From: Ferruginivarius sediminum
GTDB lineage: Bacteria > Pseudomonadota > Alphaproteobacteria > Kiloniellales > Rhodovibrionaceae
Assembly (NCBI RefSeq): GCF_003344765.1
Contig: NZ_QPMH01000014.1
Span: forward strand, 1 to 64,000
Direction: 5' to 3'
DNA length: 64,000 nucleotides
Part shown: in pieces, positions 25,160 to 34,169 of the stretch
Numbering within the stretch: position 1 is the stretch's first letter
Layout: each line of letters opens with the position of its first letter
Position numbers and translations under genes: made by a program
The notes under the pieces: generated by a model
Seen by the model: the letters and a program-made list of their open reading frames with translations, nothing else
What the model was told of the DNA's origin: nothing
Databases searched by the model: none

Positions 25160-26329
25160 ATGCAGTTCGAACGCGCCGAGTACGATGTACGCCTGACCAA
25201 AACTAAAGAGCGCATGGAGGCGCGCGGCATCGATGTACTAATCACCGTCGACCCGGCGAACATGTGCTACCTCACGGGCTACGACGGTTGGTCGTTCTAC
25301 GTGCCGCAGTGCGTGGTTCTGGCGGTCGACGAGCCGGAGCCGATCTGGATTGGCCGCAAGATGGACGTGAACGCCGCGCACGTGACCACCTACCTGAAGC
25401 AAGAGAGCGTGATCGGCTACCCGGACGACTACGTCCAGTCGATCACCAAGCACCCCTTCGACTACGTCGCCGACAAGATCGCCGAGCGCGGCTGGGACAA
25501 CCGTACGATCGGCGTGGAGATGGACAACTACTACTTCACCGCGCAGAGCTTCTTCTCCCTCCAGTACAAGCTCCCCAACGCCCGCTTTCAGGACCTCTAC
25601 TCGCTGGTCAATTGGGTGCGCTCGGTGAAGTCGGAGGCCGAGGTCGACTACATGCGCCAGGCCGCGCGCATCATCGAGAACGTGATGCGGACCGCCATCG
25701 ACGCGATCGAGCCCGGCGTGCGCCAGTGCGACGCGGTCGCCCACATCTATCACGCGCAGATCACCGGCACGCCGGAGTTCGGCGGCGACTACACGGCGAT
25801 CGTGCCCATGCTGCCCACCGGCGAGGGCACATCGACGCCACACCTGACGTGGAGCGACAAACCCTTCGTCGAGGGCGAGGCGACGATCCTGGAGCTGGCG
25901 GGCTGCCGCCGGCGCTACCACTGCCCGCAGGCGCGCACTATGTTCCTGGGCGAGCCGCCGCAGAAGCTGACCGACGCCACCAAGTGGGTGCTGGAGGGCA
26001 TGGAGGCCGCGCTCGCCGCGGTCAGGCCCGGCATCCTGTGCGAGGACGTCGAGGCGGCCTGGCGCGAGTGCGTCGCCAAGTACGGCCTGACCAAGGATTC
26101 CCGTATCGGCTACTCCACCGGCCTCAATTACCCGCCGGACTGGGGCGAGCACACCATGAGCCTGCGCCCCGGCGACCGCACCGAGCTGGAGCCCAACATG
26201 TGCTTCCACATGATCCTGGGTATCTGGATGGACGACTGGGGCCTTGAGATCTCGGAAACCTTTCGCGTCACAGAAACCGGCGCCGAGTGCCTGGCCAACG
26301 TCCCGCGGGACTTGGTGGTCAAAGCCTGA
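25160..26329 (+). CDS. M24-family hydrolase, ectoine hydrolase (DoeA)-like
   Basis: A 389-residue creatinase/aminopeptidase-P-fold protein. The N-terminus (MQFERAEYDVRLTKTKERME, then VDPANMCYLTGYDGWSFYV) closely resembles DoeA, which opens the ectoine ring to N-alpha-acetyl-diaminobutyrate. In the C-terminal domain the metal-binding DxD of aminopeptidases is replaced by ELAGCRRRYH, as in metal-independent creatinase and DoeA. GGAGG four bases before ATG 25160 sets the start. The partner deacetylase gene doeB is not adjacent, so ectoine as substrate is plausible but unproven. Confidence 0.78.
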   Translation: MQFERAEYDVRLTKTKERMEARGIDVLITVDPANMCYLTGYDGWSFYVPQCVVLAVDEPEPIWIGRKMDVNAAHVTTYLKQESVIGYPDDYVQSITKHPFDYVADKIAERGWDNRTIGVEMDNYYFTAQSFFSLQYKLPNARFQDLYSLVNWVRSVKSEAEVDYMRQAARIIENVMRTAIDAIEPGVRQCDAVAHIYHAQITGTPEFGGDYTAIVPMLPTGEGTSTPHLTWSDKPFVEGEATILELAGCRRRYHCPQARTMFLGEPPQKLTDATKWVLEGMEAALAAVRPGILCEDVEAAWRECVAKYGLTKDSRIGYSTGLNYPPDWGEHTMSLRPGDRTELEPNMCFHMILGIWMDDWGLEISETFRVTETGAECLANVPRDLVVKA

Positions 26330-26917
26330 TTGGGAATTAGACGCAGAAATGGTTGCCTGAGTCAGCGAATTTGGGCTGCGCTCCCGGAGCATCAACATCC
26401 CGTCGGTTATTCAACGTCTTATAAAATAGGCAATAAATATCAGAATAACGATTTTTAACAGAAAGGACATAAAAAGTAATTATAGGATCGACAACGGTGA
26501 TAAAATTTCTGAATATATATCAAATATACAAAAATTGTCCTGATATATTTATTTTTCTGGCGACCGATGTGCATGCTATCCCACAGTCGATTCTTTATTT
26601 TCACATCAACTATTTTGGCAAGTAAATTTTTTAAATAAAAGTTGATATCATTTCGTTAACACACTTCCTCGCAGGATCACGGATGAGTGTCAACTGTGGG
26701 CATTCCAGTAAACGAACAGCCCAGGTTCAATGTCTCTCATACGTGTCGGCATCATATACTCCCAATTATGTGGTATTTGGCGCGTTCGTGTTCGACGGGG
26801 CCTTCACACATATTTTTGCGGCGCGCTCGGTGTGGTAAAGTCATTTTGGCGGTTGGCTTTGCTCGGTCAGACCTCATCGAGGCCCGCCAGCGAACAATCT
26901 GAAACAGGGAGCATGGC
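26330..26917. other. AT-rich non-coding stretch
   Basis: From about 26400 to 26670 the sequence turns strikingly AT-rich (runs such as AATATATATCAAATATACAA and TATTTATTTTTCTGG) in a GC-rich genome and carries no gene. From 26670 to 26917 composition returns to average, leading to a 24-residue ORF. It could be a silenced promoter region, an insertion scar or a binding region for nucleoid proteins. No direct repeats marking ends were found by eye. Confidence 0.5.
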
Positions 26918-26992
26918 ATGAACAATATCATCTGGCTCGTTGGAGCGGTCGTCATCGTCCTGTTCATACTCGGATACTTTGGGTTCAGCTGA
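26918..26992 (+). CDS. 24-residue single-helix membrane protein
   Basis: A tiny frame, MNNIIWLVGAVVIVLFILGY followed by FGFS, with GGGAG six bases upstream. Almost the whole chain is one hydrophobic helix. Very similar MNxIIYLVG-type peptides are, as I recall, conserved in many alphaproteobacteria next to stress genes, usually unannotated. Its 3' end overlaps the end of the convergent AI-2E-type transporter gene by eight bases. Function unknown. Confidence 0.55.
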   Translation: MNNIIWLVGAVVIVLFILGYFGFS

Positions 26993-28187
26993 CGAAGTTA
27001 CGCTTGGATTTCTCGCTAGTGCGAGGACGCGAGATCACTGCTTCGAGCCGCGTGACGAAGGCGCTGGCCACGATCAGCGTCGGTGTGGCGATCAGCGCCC
27101 CAGCGGCGCCCCAGAGCCAAGTGCCGAACGCGATGGCCACGAAGATCCCGAGCGCGGAGAGCCGCATCCGCGCGCCGATCATCATCGGCGTCACCAGCTG
27201 GCTTTCGATGGTGTTGAGCACGATCACCACCGCCACTGGCGCGAAGGCGACCATCGGCTCCTCGAAGCTGACCATGGCGACGCCCAGCGTGATTACAACC
27301 ATCACAGCCATGCCGATGAACGGCATGAAGTTCAAAAGCCCCGCGGCCACGCCCCACAACGCGGCGTTCGGCACGCCTATCAGGTAGAACGCTCCGGCTA
27401 TGCACAGCCCCAGCGCGATGTTGATCACCGTGATCGCCAACAAGTAGCGCGACACGTCGGCCTGCACGTCACCCATGGCGCGGCCGAGCGCCATGCGCGC
27501 CGAGAAGGTGGAGCCGAGGCCCATGAGGCGGCGCGACAGCGCCACGCGGTCGCGCAGCAGAAAGAAGGTAAGAAATGCCCAGTAGACGCCGCCGAGCACA
27601 AAGCCCGGGGCGCTGATCGCGAGATCGCTCATCAATCGCTGGCCGCCCTCTACGAGCTTGCTGATTGCATCGTTTCCCTCGGCATCGCCCCCCTTCACGG
27701 CGGTTGCCTTGGCATCGCCTCCCTGAGTGGCACTATCACCGGAGACGGTGCCCGGACTGGCTCCCGTTTCTGGCTTCGACTCGACCCCGACCGACTGCAC
27801 GACTTCATAGTTGATCTGTCGTACCCTGAGCTCGATGTTGCGCAGGATTTGCGGCGCGCGGTCGTTCCAGGCCTCGGCCGAAGGGGCAAGGACGTAGAGC
27901 GTGCCGGCCGCGCTGCCCAGCGTGCCGGCCACGATCAATCCGGCGGCCAGCGCGGCCGGCGCACCCCAGCGCTCGAGCCAGCGCGCCAGCGGCGCAAGGG
28001 CGATCGCGCTCAGAGCGGCGAGCACGGTGGGCACCGCGATCTCCTTCGCGTAGCCGAGCGCTGTCACAATGACGACCAGCGCGATAATCACCTCCGCCAC
28101 GGTGAGCAGTGCCACGCGGTCTATCCTTGCGAACAACCCGCGCCCGTCCGCGGTCGGGGCGTGCGGGCCGGCCTCTTTACGCGACAT
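26985..28187 (-). CDS. AI-2E family (YdiK/TqsA-like) membrane transporter
   Basis: A 400-residue inner-membrane protein. Two N-terminal helices (LLTVAEVIIALVVIVTALGY) are followed by a polar loop (about residues 110-170, rich in Gly, Asp and Lys), then five or six more helices. GVAAGLLNFMPFIGM and the C-terminal LWGAAGALIATPTLIV are hallmark AI-2E_transport motifs. ATG 28187 has GAGG ten bases upstream; a GTG two codons earlier is possible. The family includes exporters of autoinducer-2 and Na+/H+ antiporters, so the substrate is open. The small membrane gene upstream is probably co-transcribed. Confidence 0.9.
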   Translation of the reverse strand: MSRKEAGPHAPTADGRGLFARIDRVALLTVAEVIIALVVIVTALGYAKEIAVPTVLAALSAIALAPLARWLERWGAPAALAAGLIVAGTLGSAAGTLYVLAPSAEAWNDRAPQILRNIELRVRQINYEVVQSVGVESKPETGASPGTVSGDSATQGGDAKATAVKGGDAEGNDAISKLVEGGQRLMSDLAISAPGFVLGGVYWAFLTFFLLRDRVALSRRLMGLGSTFSARMALGRAMGDVQADVSRYLLAITVINIALGLCIAGAFYLIGVPNAALWGVAAGLLNFMPFIGMAVMVVITLGVAMVSFEEPMVAFAPVAVVIVLNTIESQLVTPMMIGARMRLSALGIFVAIAFGTWLWGAAGALIATPTLIVASAFVTRLEAVISRPRTSEKSKRNFVS

Positions 28188-28226
28188 GGTCACAAAACCT
28201 CGTCGAGATGCCGGGAAGCGCCGTGT

Positions 28227-28472
28227 TCACGGCGTCTGTCGGCGACGCAGCTGGCGGGCGAGCACGAAGGCGGCGACGAAGGCCGCCAGCGCCGCGAGCT
28301 CGCCCTCGGCGATTGAGGCCGGCGCTGGCTCTGGCCGCGCTGCGGCTGACACTTTGGCCCGGGGGCTTCCGATGGGCATAGAGGAAAAGGACGGCGCCGC
28401 AAGTCGCGCGACCACCGCATCGTAGTCGGCACCCGTGGTTGGGATCGCCTCCTCCGATTTCGCCTGATTCAT
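28227..28472 (-). CDS. Small protein with a C-terminal membrane segment
   Basis: An 81-residue protein starting MNQAKSEEAIPTTGADYDAV, with a low-complexity Ala/Pro-rich middle and one hydrophobic segment near the C-terminus (LAALAAFVAAFVLA), then a basic tail RQLRRRQTP. This pattern suggests a tail-anchored inner-membrane protein. AGGA eight bases before ATG 28472 supports the start. It lies 39 bp upstream of the AI-2E-type transporter on the same strand. No family recognised. Confidence 0.55.
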   Translation of the reverse strand: MNQAKSEEAIPTTGADYDAVVARLAAPSFSSMPIGSPRAKVSAAARPEPAPASIAEGELAALAAFVAAFVLARQLRRRQTP

Positions 28473-29125
28473 TTTTGTTATCCTGGGTTTGTGGTCGGGT
28501 TTCTGGTGGACCGGGTGTGCCCTGCGGGCGGCCCCCTTTGACGGGATCGGCTCGGGGTGTTTTTGCATCCGGCGCCGAGCTGCAGGGCCGGCTGCCGCAT
28601 CGGGTCAGCGGCAAGACCTGTTCGACGGGAGACGAGCTTCCCGTGCCAACGACGCTACACCGATGCTGGCAGCGAGTCTGAGCGGTATTGCTCACGTTTC
28701 CGTCTGATAGAGGGGAAGGACCCGTGGGGGCACTACGCGCGCAACGATGGAGCAGGGCTCGACGTGCCTTGTGCCCTTTTTCGGGCTGTGAATGGCATGC
28801 GCGACGTCGAACGCGCCCCGTTATACCTCGACGTTCCGATCGGGCCAGTTCACCAGGTTCCTGTAATAGGTGTCGTTGTCATTGCCCGTCCTGCTCCCCG
28901 GCCGCCTTGACCTTCTGCCGGTCAATGCGCGGGCGCCTCTTGCTGTCGGTGTTGAGGACCGGCAGGCTGCGAACCTCGCCCAGGGGCTTGTTCTGGTAGT
29001 GGCAGACGGTGAGGCCGATGATCTGGACCATGTCGAGAATCAGGTGTTTGAATCGGCATTGATCCTGTTGCAGCGCCGCTGAGGCTCGCGGGCGTGGTGC
29101 GACCACGAGTCCAGTAGCGTGCTTG
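28473..29125. other. Intergenic stretch without a confident gene
   Basis: About 650 bases between the small membrane gene and csbD. Several overlapping open frames exist on both strands. One minus-strand frame (28879-29274) encodes MVQIIGLTVCHYQNKPLGEV, and another frame nearby ends NDNDTYYRNLVNWPDRNVEV, hinting at one decayed gene broken by a frameshift near 28885-28900. Neither matches a family I recognise, and no ribosome site supports them. Confidence 0.35.
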
Positions 29126-29160
29126 CCCCTGGCGCACCTGGGCATCGGGCGCGCCAGGGG
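29126..29160 (-). terminator. Hairpin downstream of csbD
   Basis: A perfect 10-bp stem, CCCCTGGCGC (29126-29135) with GCGCCAGGGG (29151-29160), lies seven bases beyond the csbD stop. It is not followed by a T-run on the minus strand, so it may act as an mRNA 3' end stabiliser or a weak terminator. Confidence 0.45.
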
Positions 29161-29167
29161 AATGTCA

Positions 29168-29362
29168 CTAGCGCCCGAGCCAGTCGTCGATTTGGCGCTC
29201 GGCCTCGTCCCGGGAGATGCCGTACTGCTCCTGAATGCGGCCGGCGAGCTTCTCGCGATTGCCTTCGACGACATCGATGTCGTCGTCGGTCAGCTTACCC
29301 CATTGAGCCTGGACGCTGCCCTTAAGCTGCTTCCAGTTACCTTCGATCTTGTCCCAGTTCAT
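29168..29362 (-). CDS. CsbD family stress protein
   Basis: A 64-residue hydrophilic protein beginning MNWDKIEGNWKQLKGSVQAQ and containing VVEGNREKLAGRIQEQYG, the defining pattern of CsbD. The family is induced by general stress sigma factors or nutrient limitation in many bacteria; its molecular role is unknown. AGGAG seven bases upstream fixes ATG 29362, although a long open frame extends further upstream. It is followed by a strong hairpin, so it is probably monocistronic. Confidence 0.92.
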   Translation of the reverse strand: MNWDKIEGNWKQLKGSVQAQWGKLTDDDIDVVEGNREKLAGRIQEQYGISRDEAERQIDDWLGR

Positions 29363-29613
29363 CGTATTTCTCCTGTGAGCGCCCGGGCCGGGGCGGGTTA
29401 ATGGGGACACGGCGCCGGGCATGTCGTGCGACGCGGTGTCGGACTCCTGGTGGCGGTGCGTTGCCGGATAGAGTGAGTTGCACCGACCTTCTCGACCAGG
29501 AGATGAGCTTGACGCTACGTCAAACTCGCTGGGGAATCTGAGCCCCATTGCTCACAATCAGACGATGCGCGGATCGGGCCCCGCGCGGCCCCGCGGCGGC
29601 AAGACCGGAGATG

Positions 29614-30309
29614 TCAGCTCTCGTCGCCACGCTCCTCATTCGAGATTTCGTGGGCCTGGTCGTTCAGCACGACACTCAAGAGCGAGCTATGAACCTCGAT
29701 GCCACCATTGTAATCGATGAAGCCCAGCCGCCGGAACTTGTTCATGAAAAAGCTGACGCGGGAGCGGGTGGTGCCGACCATCTCGGCCAGCGTCTCCTGG
29801 CTGATCTGGTTAATGATCTTCTCCGGCCGCCCCTCCTTGCCGAAGTTCGCCAAGAGCAGCAGGGTCCGGGCGAGTCGCTTCTCGCTTGAGTTGAACAGTT
29901 GGTCGACGAGGTCCGCCTCGACGCGGATCGCGCGTTGCAGGAGATGGTTGATGAATACCTCGGAGAATTCCGGCTCGTTATGCAGCAGGCGAAAGATCGC
30001 TGTCTTCTCCAGCCGAACGACCGTGGACTCTGTCATGGCCGAGGCGGTTGCGAGCCGTCGCCGCTGCCCGCCGAGGCAGGCCTCCCCGAAAAAGTCGCCC
30101 GGTCCCAGAATCCCGACGATCGCTTCCTTGCCTTGCTGGGAGACAACGGAGATCTTCACCTTGCCGCTCTGGACGTAGTAGACGGCGTCTGCGGCGTTGC
30201 CCTGGGCGAAGACGGCCTGGCCCTTGGCGTAGGTCCTGCTGCTCCTCCCCTCGCCGACCTTGGCGAGAGCGGCTTCGGGATCGAAGGGGCGGCGGTTGTT
30301 GTGTGACAC
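29614..30309 (-). CDS. Crp/Fnr-family transcriptional regulator
   Basis: A 231-residue regulator. The cyclic-nucleotide-binding-like beta-roll (QAVFAQGNAADAVYYVQSGK, then GILGPGDFFGEACLGGQ, about residues 30-80) is followed by a long dimer helix and a C-terminal HTH_Crp (ISQETLAEMVGTTRSRVSFF, about 168-187). Fnr-type N-terminal iron-sulfur cysteines are absent. The start is GTG at 30309, with AAGGAG seven bases upstream. It is close to csbD, which may be a stress target. The effector is unknown. Confidence 0.93.
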   Translation of the reverse strand: MSHNNRRPFDPEAALAKVGEGRSSRTYAKGQAVFAQGNAADAVYYVQSGKVKISVVSQQGKEAIVGILGPGDFFGEACLGGQRRRLATASAMTESTVVRLEKTAIFRLLHNEPEFSEVFINHLLQRAIRVEADLVDQLFNSSEKRLARTLLLLANFGKEGRPEKIINQISQETLAEMVGTTRSRVSFFMNKFRRLGFIDYNGGIEVHSSLLSVVLNDQAHEISNEERGDES

Positions 30310-30372
30310 AGGACAACTCCTTTAAGGAGCGGATCGGTTCCCACCCTAATCATCTGCTTTTTCGGAGCCAAG

Positions 30373-31920
30373 ATGTGCAAATGTGACCAGAGCGTCCTCG
30401 TTTTGTACATCCGGGTTTCGCCCCTCGCACAAGCCGAGGCTGATGTCTCCGTTCCAAGCCAACGCCGTCGGCTCCAGCAGTACGCGTGCGACCACGGCTA
30501 CCAAGTTGTAGCCGAATATGTGGACGCCGGTGCAACCGGCCGGAACGACAAACGCCGTGGCTTCCAAGGTTTCATGTCGGACGCCGAACAACTGCCTCGG
30601 CCTTTCGAGCACGTTATCGCCTACTCGACGTCTCGTTTCGCCCGGAAAACTCAAGATCATCTCAGGAACTATTTCGCGCTTCGTACACGCGGGATCAAAC
30701 TGCATTTGACCACGCAGCCCATTGACGAGTCCCCGGAAGGGCACCTTCTCCGCACCATTCTTGCTGCCTCCGACCAGTTCATGAGTGACGAGAACAGCCG
30801 CCACGTGACCCGTGCGCGTCTCGGGAATGCTCGACAAGGGTTTTGGAACGGGCCTCGTCCACCGTTCGGTTATCAGACATTTGTCGCTGAGACGCGCGGC
30901 AGCAAAGAAAAGAAGGAAATCGAGATCAACGCAAATGAGGCCCAACATTAAGGTCATATTTGATCTTTATATGTCAGACTACGGAATTGTAAAAATTGAG
31001 AAAGAGTTAAATAAAAAAGGATTTATAATGCGTGGGAATGATTTCACCGTGGGTAAAGTGAACAAGATATTGAGATACTCCATATATACAGGCACATATT
31101 ACTTTAATCAAAGATCAAAGGGCCTAAACGGCAAAAACTCCCCTGAAGACTGGATTGCCGTAGAGTGCCCAGCAATTATAGGCATTGATCAATTCCGAAA
31201 GATTCAAGACCGATTGACGCAGCAAAATCCCCAAAAACGCCCCCAAGATATACGACTAGCGAAATCCTTTTCGGCGGACTGCTGAAGTGTGGGCACACCG
31301 GTCGTGCTATGAGTATCAGCACAGGGAAATTTGGTCGCTATCGATACTATAAATGCAACAATAAACAGAAAAAGAAACGCTGTAAATGCGGTGGCATGAG
31401 CTTCCCGATGAGAAAATAGATGACTTGATGGTTGAACGTTTCATCGATCGAGTACTCAACGTGGATCGGCTGAAGACGATTATCGTCCCCTGCTTCAAGA
31501 TGATTCCGCGACGAAACAGCGCGCGGAGGAAATGCAATATTCCACTCAAAGGGAGATAAGCAAGTGGAAAAAAGCAAACAAGAACCTGATCGAGGCTCTG
31601 GAAAGTTCCAGCCATTCTGATTTAATTGAGGAAAGGCTGACCAAGAATCGTAAACGAGTCCGCGATCTCGAATCCCAGAAAGATAAACTTCAATCTGAAT
31701 TGAATATCAGGGTGGCGTTTGTCAATGACGAAGCCATACAAGAACTCTCGGGGAAATTGTCCCAGCTGGTTCGAACCAAAGACCCGAAAACTGTTCGTCC
31801 CTACCTACAGTCTTTCATCCACAAGATTGATGTTTTTGAGGGTGAGCTCGTAATCTGCGGATCAGGGGACCGCTTCTTGCGTGCTGCAGCCGAGCTTGAT
31901 CCGGACGGCGGTGGGACAGG
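30373..31920 (+). pseudogene. Frameshifted large serine recombinase
   Basis: The first 190 codons encode a resolvase-type catalytic domain (VLYIRVSPLAQAEADVSVP; the Ser in RVS is the nucleophile; also STSRFARKTQDHLRN). The frame then shifts near 30940 to continue as KVIFDLYMSDYGIVKIEKEL (recombinase domain), again near 31265 into FGGLLKCGHTGRAMSISTG with a Cys-rich zinc ribbon, again near 31415 into IDDLMVERFIDRVLNVD, and again into a coiled coil at 31532-31900. With at least three frameshifts it cannot be functional. GC content drops sharply after about 30940. A tRNA-Ser lies just downstream, a usual integration site. Confidence 0.88.
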
Positions 31921-32013
31921 ACTGAGACTACAAGCCAGTCGAGTGATTGCGCTTCAAGCCGAGCTGACCAGGCATCCACGTCGGCAGGCGCCCGAGTACC
32001 CACTTTCGTACCG

Positions 32014-32108
<95 letters not shown>

Positions 32109-32237
32109 ATCCGGCGCTATATCGGGGTTGGCGTCGCGTGCATTGCGCCTGTGGCGCGCCAACCGTCAGGGACGCCCTTCTAGCCAGCCCGCCGCCGGGT
32201 TGTCAATGCGGCGGCGGGGGCGATGTGGGGTTTCAGT

Positions 32238-32867
32238 TCAATTTCGTTTCGGCACGTCCATCCCGGCCTTCACCGCCGGGCGCGCGGCGATGGTGTCGTA
32301 CCAGCGCTTGACGTTGGGATAGTCGGTCAGATCGATGCCCTGCCACTCGTGCCGCGCGGCCCAGGGGAAGGTCGCCATGTCGGCGATGGAGTAGTCCTCG
32401 CCCGCCATGTAGGCCACCTTGCCCAGGCGCCCGTCGAGAACACGGTAGAGGCGCTTCGTCTCGTTCGTGTAGCGCTCGATGGCGTAGGGCACGTTCTCCT
32501 TGGCGAATCGGCGGAAGTGGTGCGCCTGGCCCAGCATCGGGCCGAAGTTTCCCATCTGCCACATCAGCCATTCCAGGCAGCGATAGCGCCCGGCCGCGTC
32601 GGTGGGCATGAAGCGGCCCGTCTTCTCCGCCAGATAGATCAGGATGGCGCCCGTCTCGAACAGCGGGAAGGGGCGGCCGTCCGGGCCGTCGGGATCGACG
32701 ATGGCGGGGATCTTGTTGTTCGGCGAGATCTTCAGGAACTCGGGCGCGAACTGCTCATCCTTGGTGATGTCGATGAGGTGGACGTCGTACGCCAGCCCCA
32801 GCTCCTCCAGCATGATGGAGACCTTGCGCCCGTTCGGCGTGCCCCAGGTATAAAGGTCGATGGTCAA
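32238..32867 (-). CDS. Glutathione S-transferase, YfcG/nu-class-like
   Basis: A 209-residue GST. The N-terminal thioredoxin fold reads MTIDLYTWGTPNGRKVSIML, where TPNGRKV is the nu-class active-site segment using Thr/Asn rather than Tyr or Cys. SPNNKIPAIVDPDG (about residues 48-61) holds the cis-proline, and FETGAILIYLAEK binds glutathione. Such proteins act as disulfide-bond oxidoreductases or on GSH conjugates. The start is TTG 32867, with AAGGGGAG seven bases upstream. It is the last of a gst / PLP lyase / gst run, 75 bp from the lyase. Confidence 0.92.
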   Translation of the reverse strand: MTIDLYTWGTPNGRKVSIMLEELGLAYDVHLIDITKDEQFAPEFLKISPNNKIPAIVDPDGPDGRPFPLFETGAILIYLAEKTGRFMPTDAAGRYRCLEWLMWQMGNFGPMLGQAHHFRRFAKENVPYAIERYTNETKRLYRVLDGRLGKVAYMAGEDYSIADMATFPWAARHEWQGIDLTDYPNVKRWYDTIAARPAVKAGMDVPKRN

Positions 32868-32942
32868 GCCGCTGCTCCCCTTTCTTGCTCTTCAGGCCAT
32901 CCGGCGCGCCCGTGCCGGTTCGCGATAGCGCCCCCGACCGTC

Positions 32943-34094
32943 TCAGACCGCTTTCAGCGCCCGCTCAAGGTCGGCGATCAGGTCGTCCGGGTGCTCGATG
33001 CCGATGGACAGGCGCAGCAGGTCGTCGGGAATGGGGCTTTCCGGCCCCTCGATGCTGGCGCGATGCTCGATCAGGCTCTCCACCCCGCCGAGCGAGGTCG
33101 CGCGCAGGAACACCTCGCAGCCGCCGGCCACGCGCAGCGCCGCCTCGCGCCCGCCGGCCACCCGCAGCGACAGCATGGCGCCGAAGCCGTCGTGCATCTG
33201 CATCGCCGCCGTGCCGTGCCCCGGATGCGATTCCAGGCCGGGATAGAGGACGGCGGCGATCTTCGGATGCCGCTCAAAGTGGCGGGCGATCTTCATCGCC
33301 GTTGCGCTGGCCCTGGTAACGCGCAGGAACAGCGTGCGCATCCCGCGCAACAGCAGCCAGCCCTCGAACGGCCCCAGGATGCCGCCGTGGTCCCGCCGGT
33401 TGGCGCGCACGCGCTGCCACAGGGGACTCCCGGTGTCCTTCGCCACCAGTGCGCCCGCGACCACGTCGCTGTGCCCGTTCAGGAACTTCGTCGCCGAGTG
33501 GTGGACGATGTCCGCGCCCAGCTCCAGCGGCCGGCTGTGCACCGGCGTGGCGGAGGTGGAATCGACGGCGAGGGATGCCCCCGCCTCGTGCGCCGCCTCC
33601 GCCGCGGCGGCGATATCCACCACGTCCCACGTCGGGTTGCAGGGCGTTTCCACCCAGACCAGCTTCGTCTCGCCCTTGCGCACCGCCCTGGCGACGGCGT
33701 CGGGGTCCGCTGCGTCCACAAGGTCGAGGCCGATGCCCCAGTCGCGGCAGAAACCGACCAGCCAGTTGCGCAGGCTCCAGTACATGGTCCGCTGCGCGAC
33801 GACGTGATCGCCGGGGCGCAGCGCCTGCACCACCGCGGCCGCCGCCGCCATGCCGGAAGCGAACAGCAGCGCCTCGGCCCCGCCCTCCAGACGCGCCAGC
33901 ACGTCCTCGGCCGGACGCAGCGTCGGGCTGTCCGGCCGCTGATAGACGTCGCCGCCGATCAGCCTGTAATCGGCGTCGCGGGCGAAGGTGGTGCTGGGCT
34001 GCAGCGGCGGGACGACCGCCCCGCCGTCCGCCGCCGGATCGTGCAGCCCCTTCGCGACCCAGGTTTCGGGATGGGGTGGCTTGCGCTTGCTCAT
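32943..34094 (-). CDS. Trans-sulfuration PLP enzyme (cystathionine beta-lyase / C-S lyase)
   Basis: A 383-residue Cys/Met-metabolism PLP enzyme. The cofactor lysine is Lys203 (HHSATKFLNGHSDV) and the PLP aspartate is in LAVDSTSATPVH (about residue 178). LLFASGMAAAA near residue 77 is the phosphate-binding stretch. It lies between two GST genes on the same strand with 75-bp gaps, so a role in cleaving C-S bonds of cysteine or glutathione conjugates is a reasonable alternative to methionine synthesis. The start at ATG 34094 lacks a strong ribosome site; 34133 is possible. Confidence 0.88.
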   Translation of the reverse strand: MSKRKPPHPETWVAKGLHDPAADGGAVVPPLQPSTTFARDADYRLIGGDVYQRPDSPTLRPAEDVLARLEGGAEALLFASGMAAAAAVVQALRPGDHVVAQRTMYWSLRNWLVGFCRDWGIGLDLVDAADPDAVARAVRKGETKLVWVETPCNPTWDVVDIAAAAEAAHEAGASLAVDSTSATPVHSRPLELGADIVHHSATKFLNGHSDVVAGALVAKDTGSPLWQRVRANRRDHGGILGPFEGWLLLRGMRTLFLRVTRASATAMKIARHFERHPKIAAVLYPGLESHPGHGTAAMQMHDGFGAMLSLRVAGGREAALRVAGGCEVFLRATSLGGVESLIEHRASIEGPESPIPDDLLRLSIGIEHPDDLIADLERALKAV

Positions 34095-34169
34095 GACACG
34101 GCGGAGCCTGCCCCGCCACGCGGCAAATGCCAAGCGGGAACGTCGCCCGGATTACCGGGATGCCGCACT

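Noticed and set aside
29126..29160. Hairpin after csbD as a classical Rho-independent terminator
   Set aside because: It lacks a T-run on the minus strand, so it is listed only as a hairpin with modest confidence.
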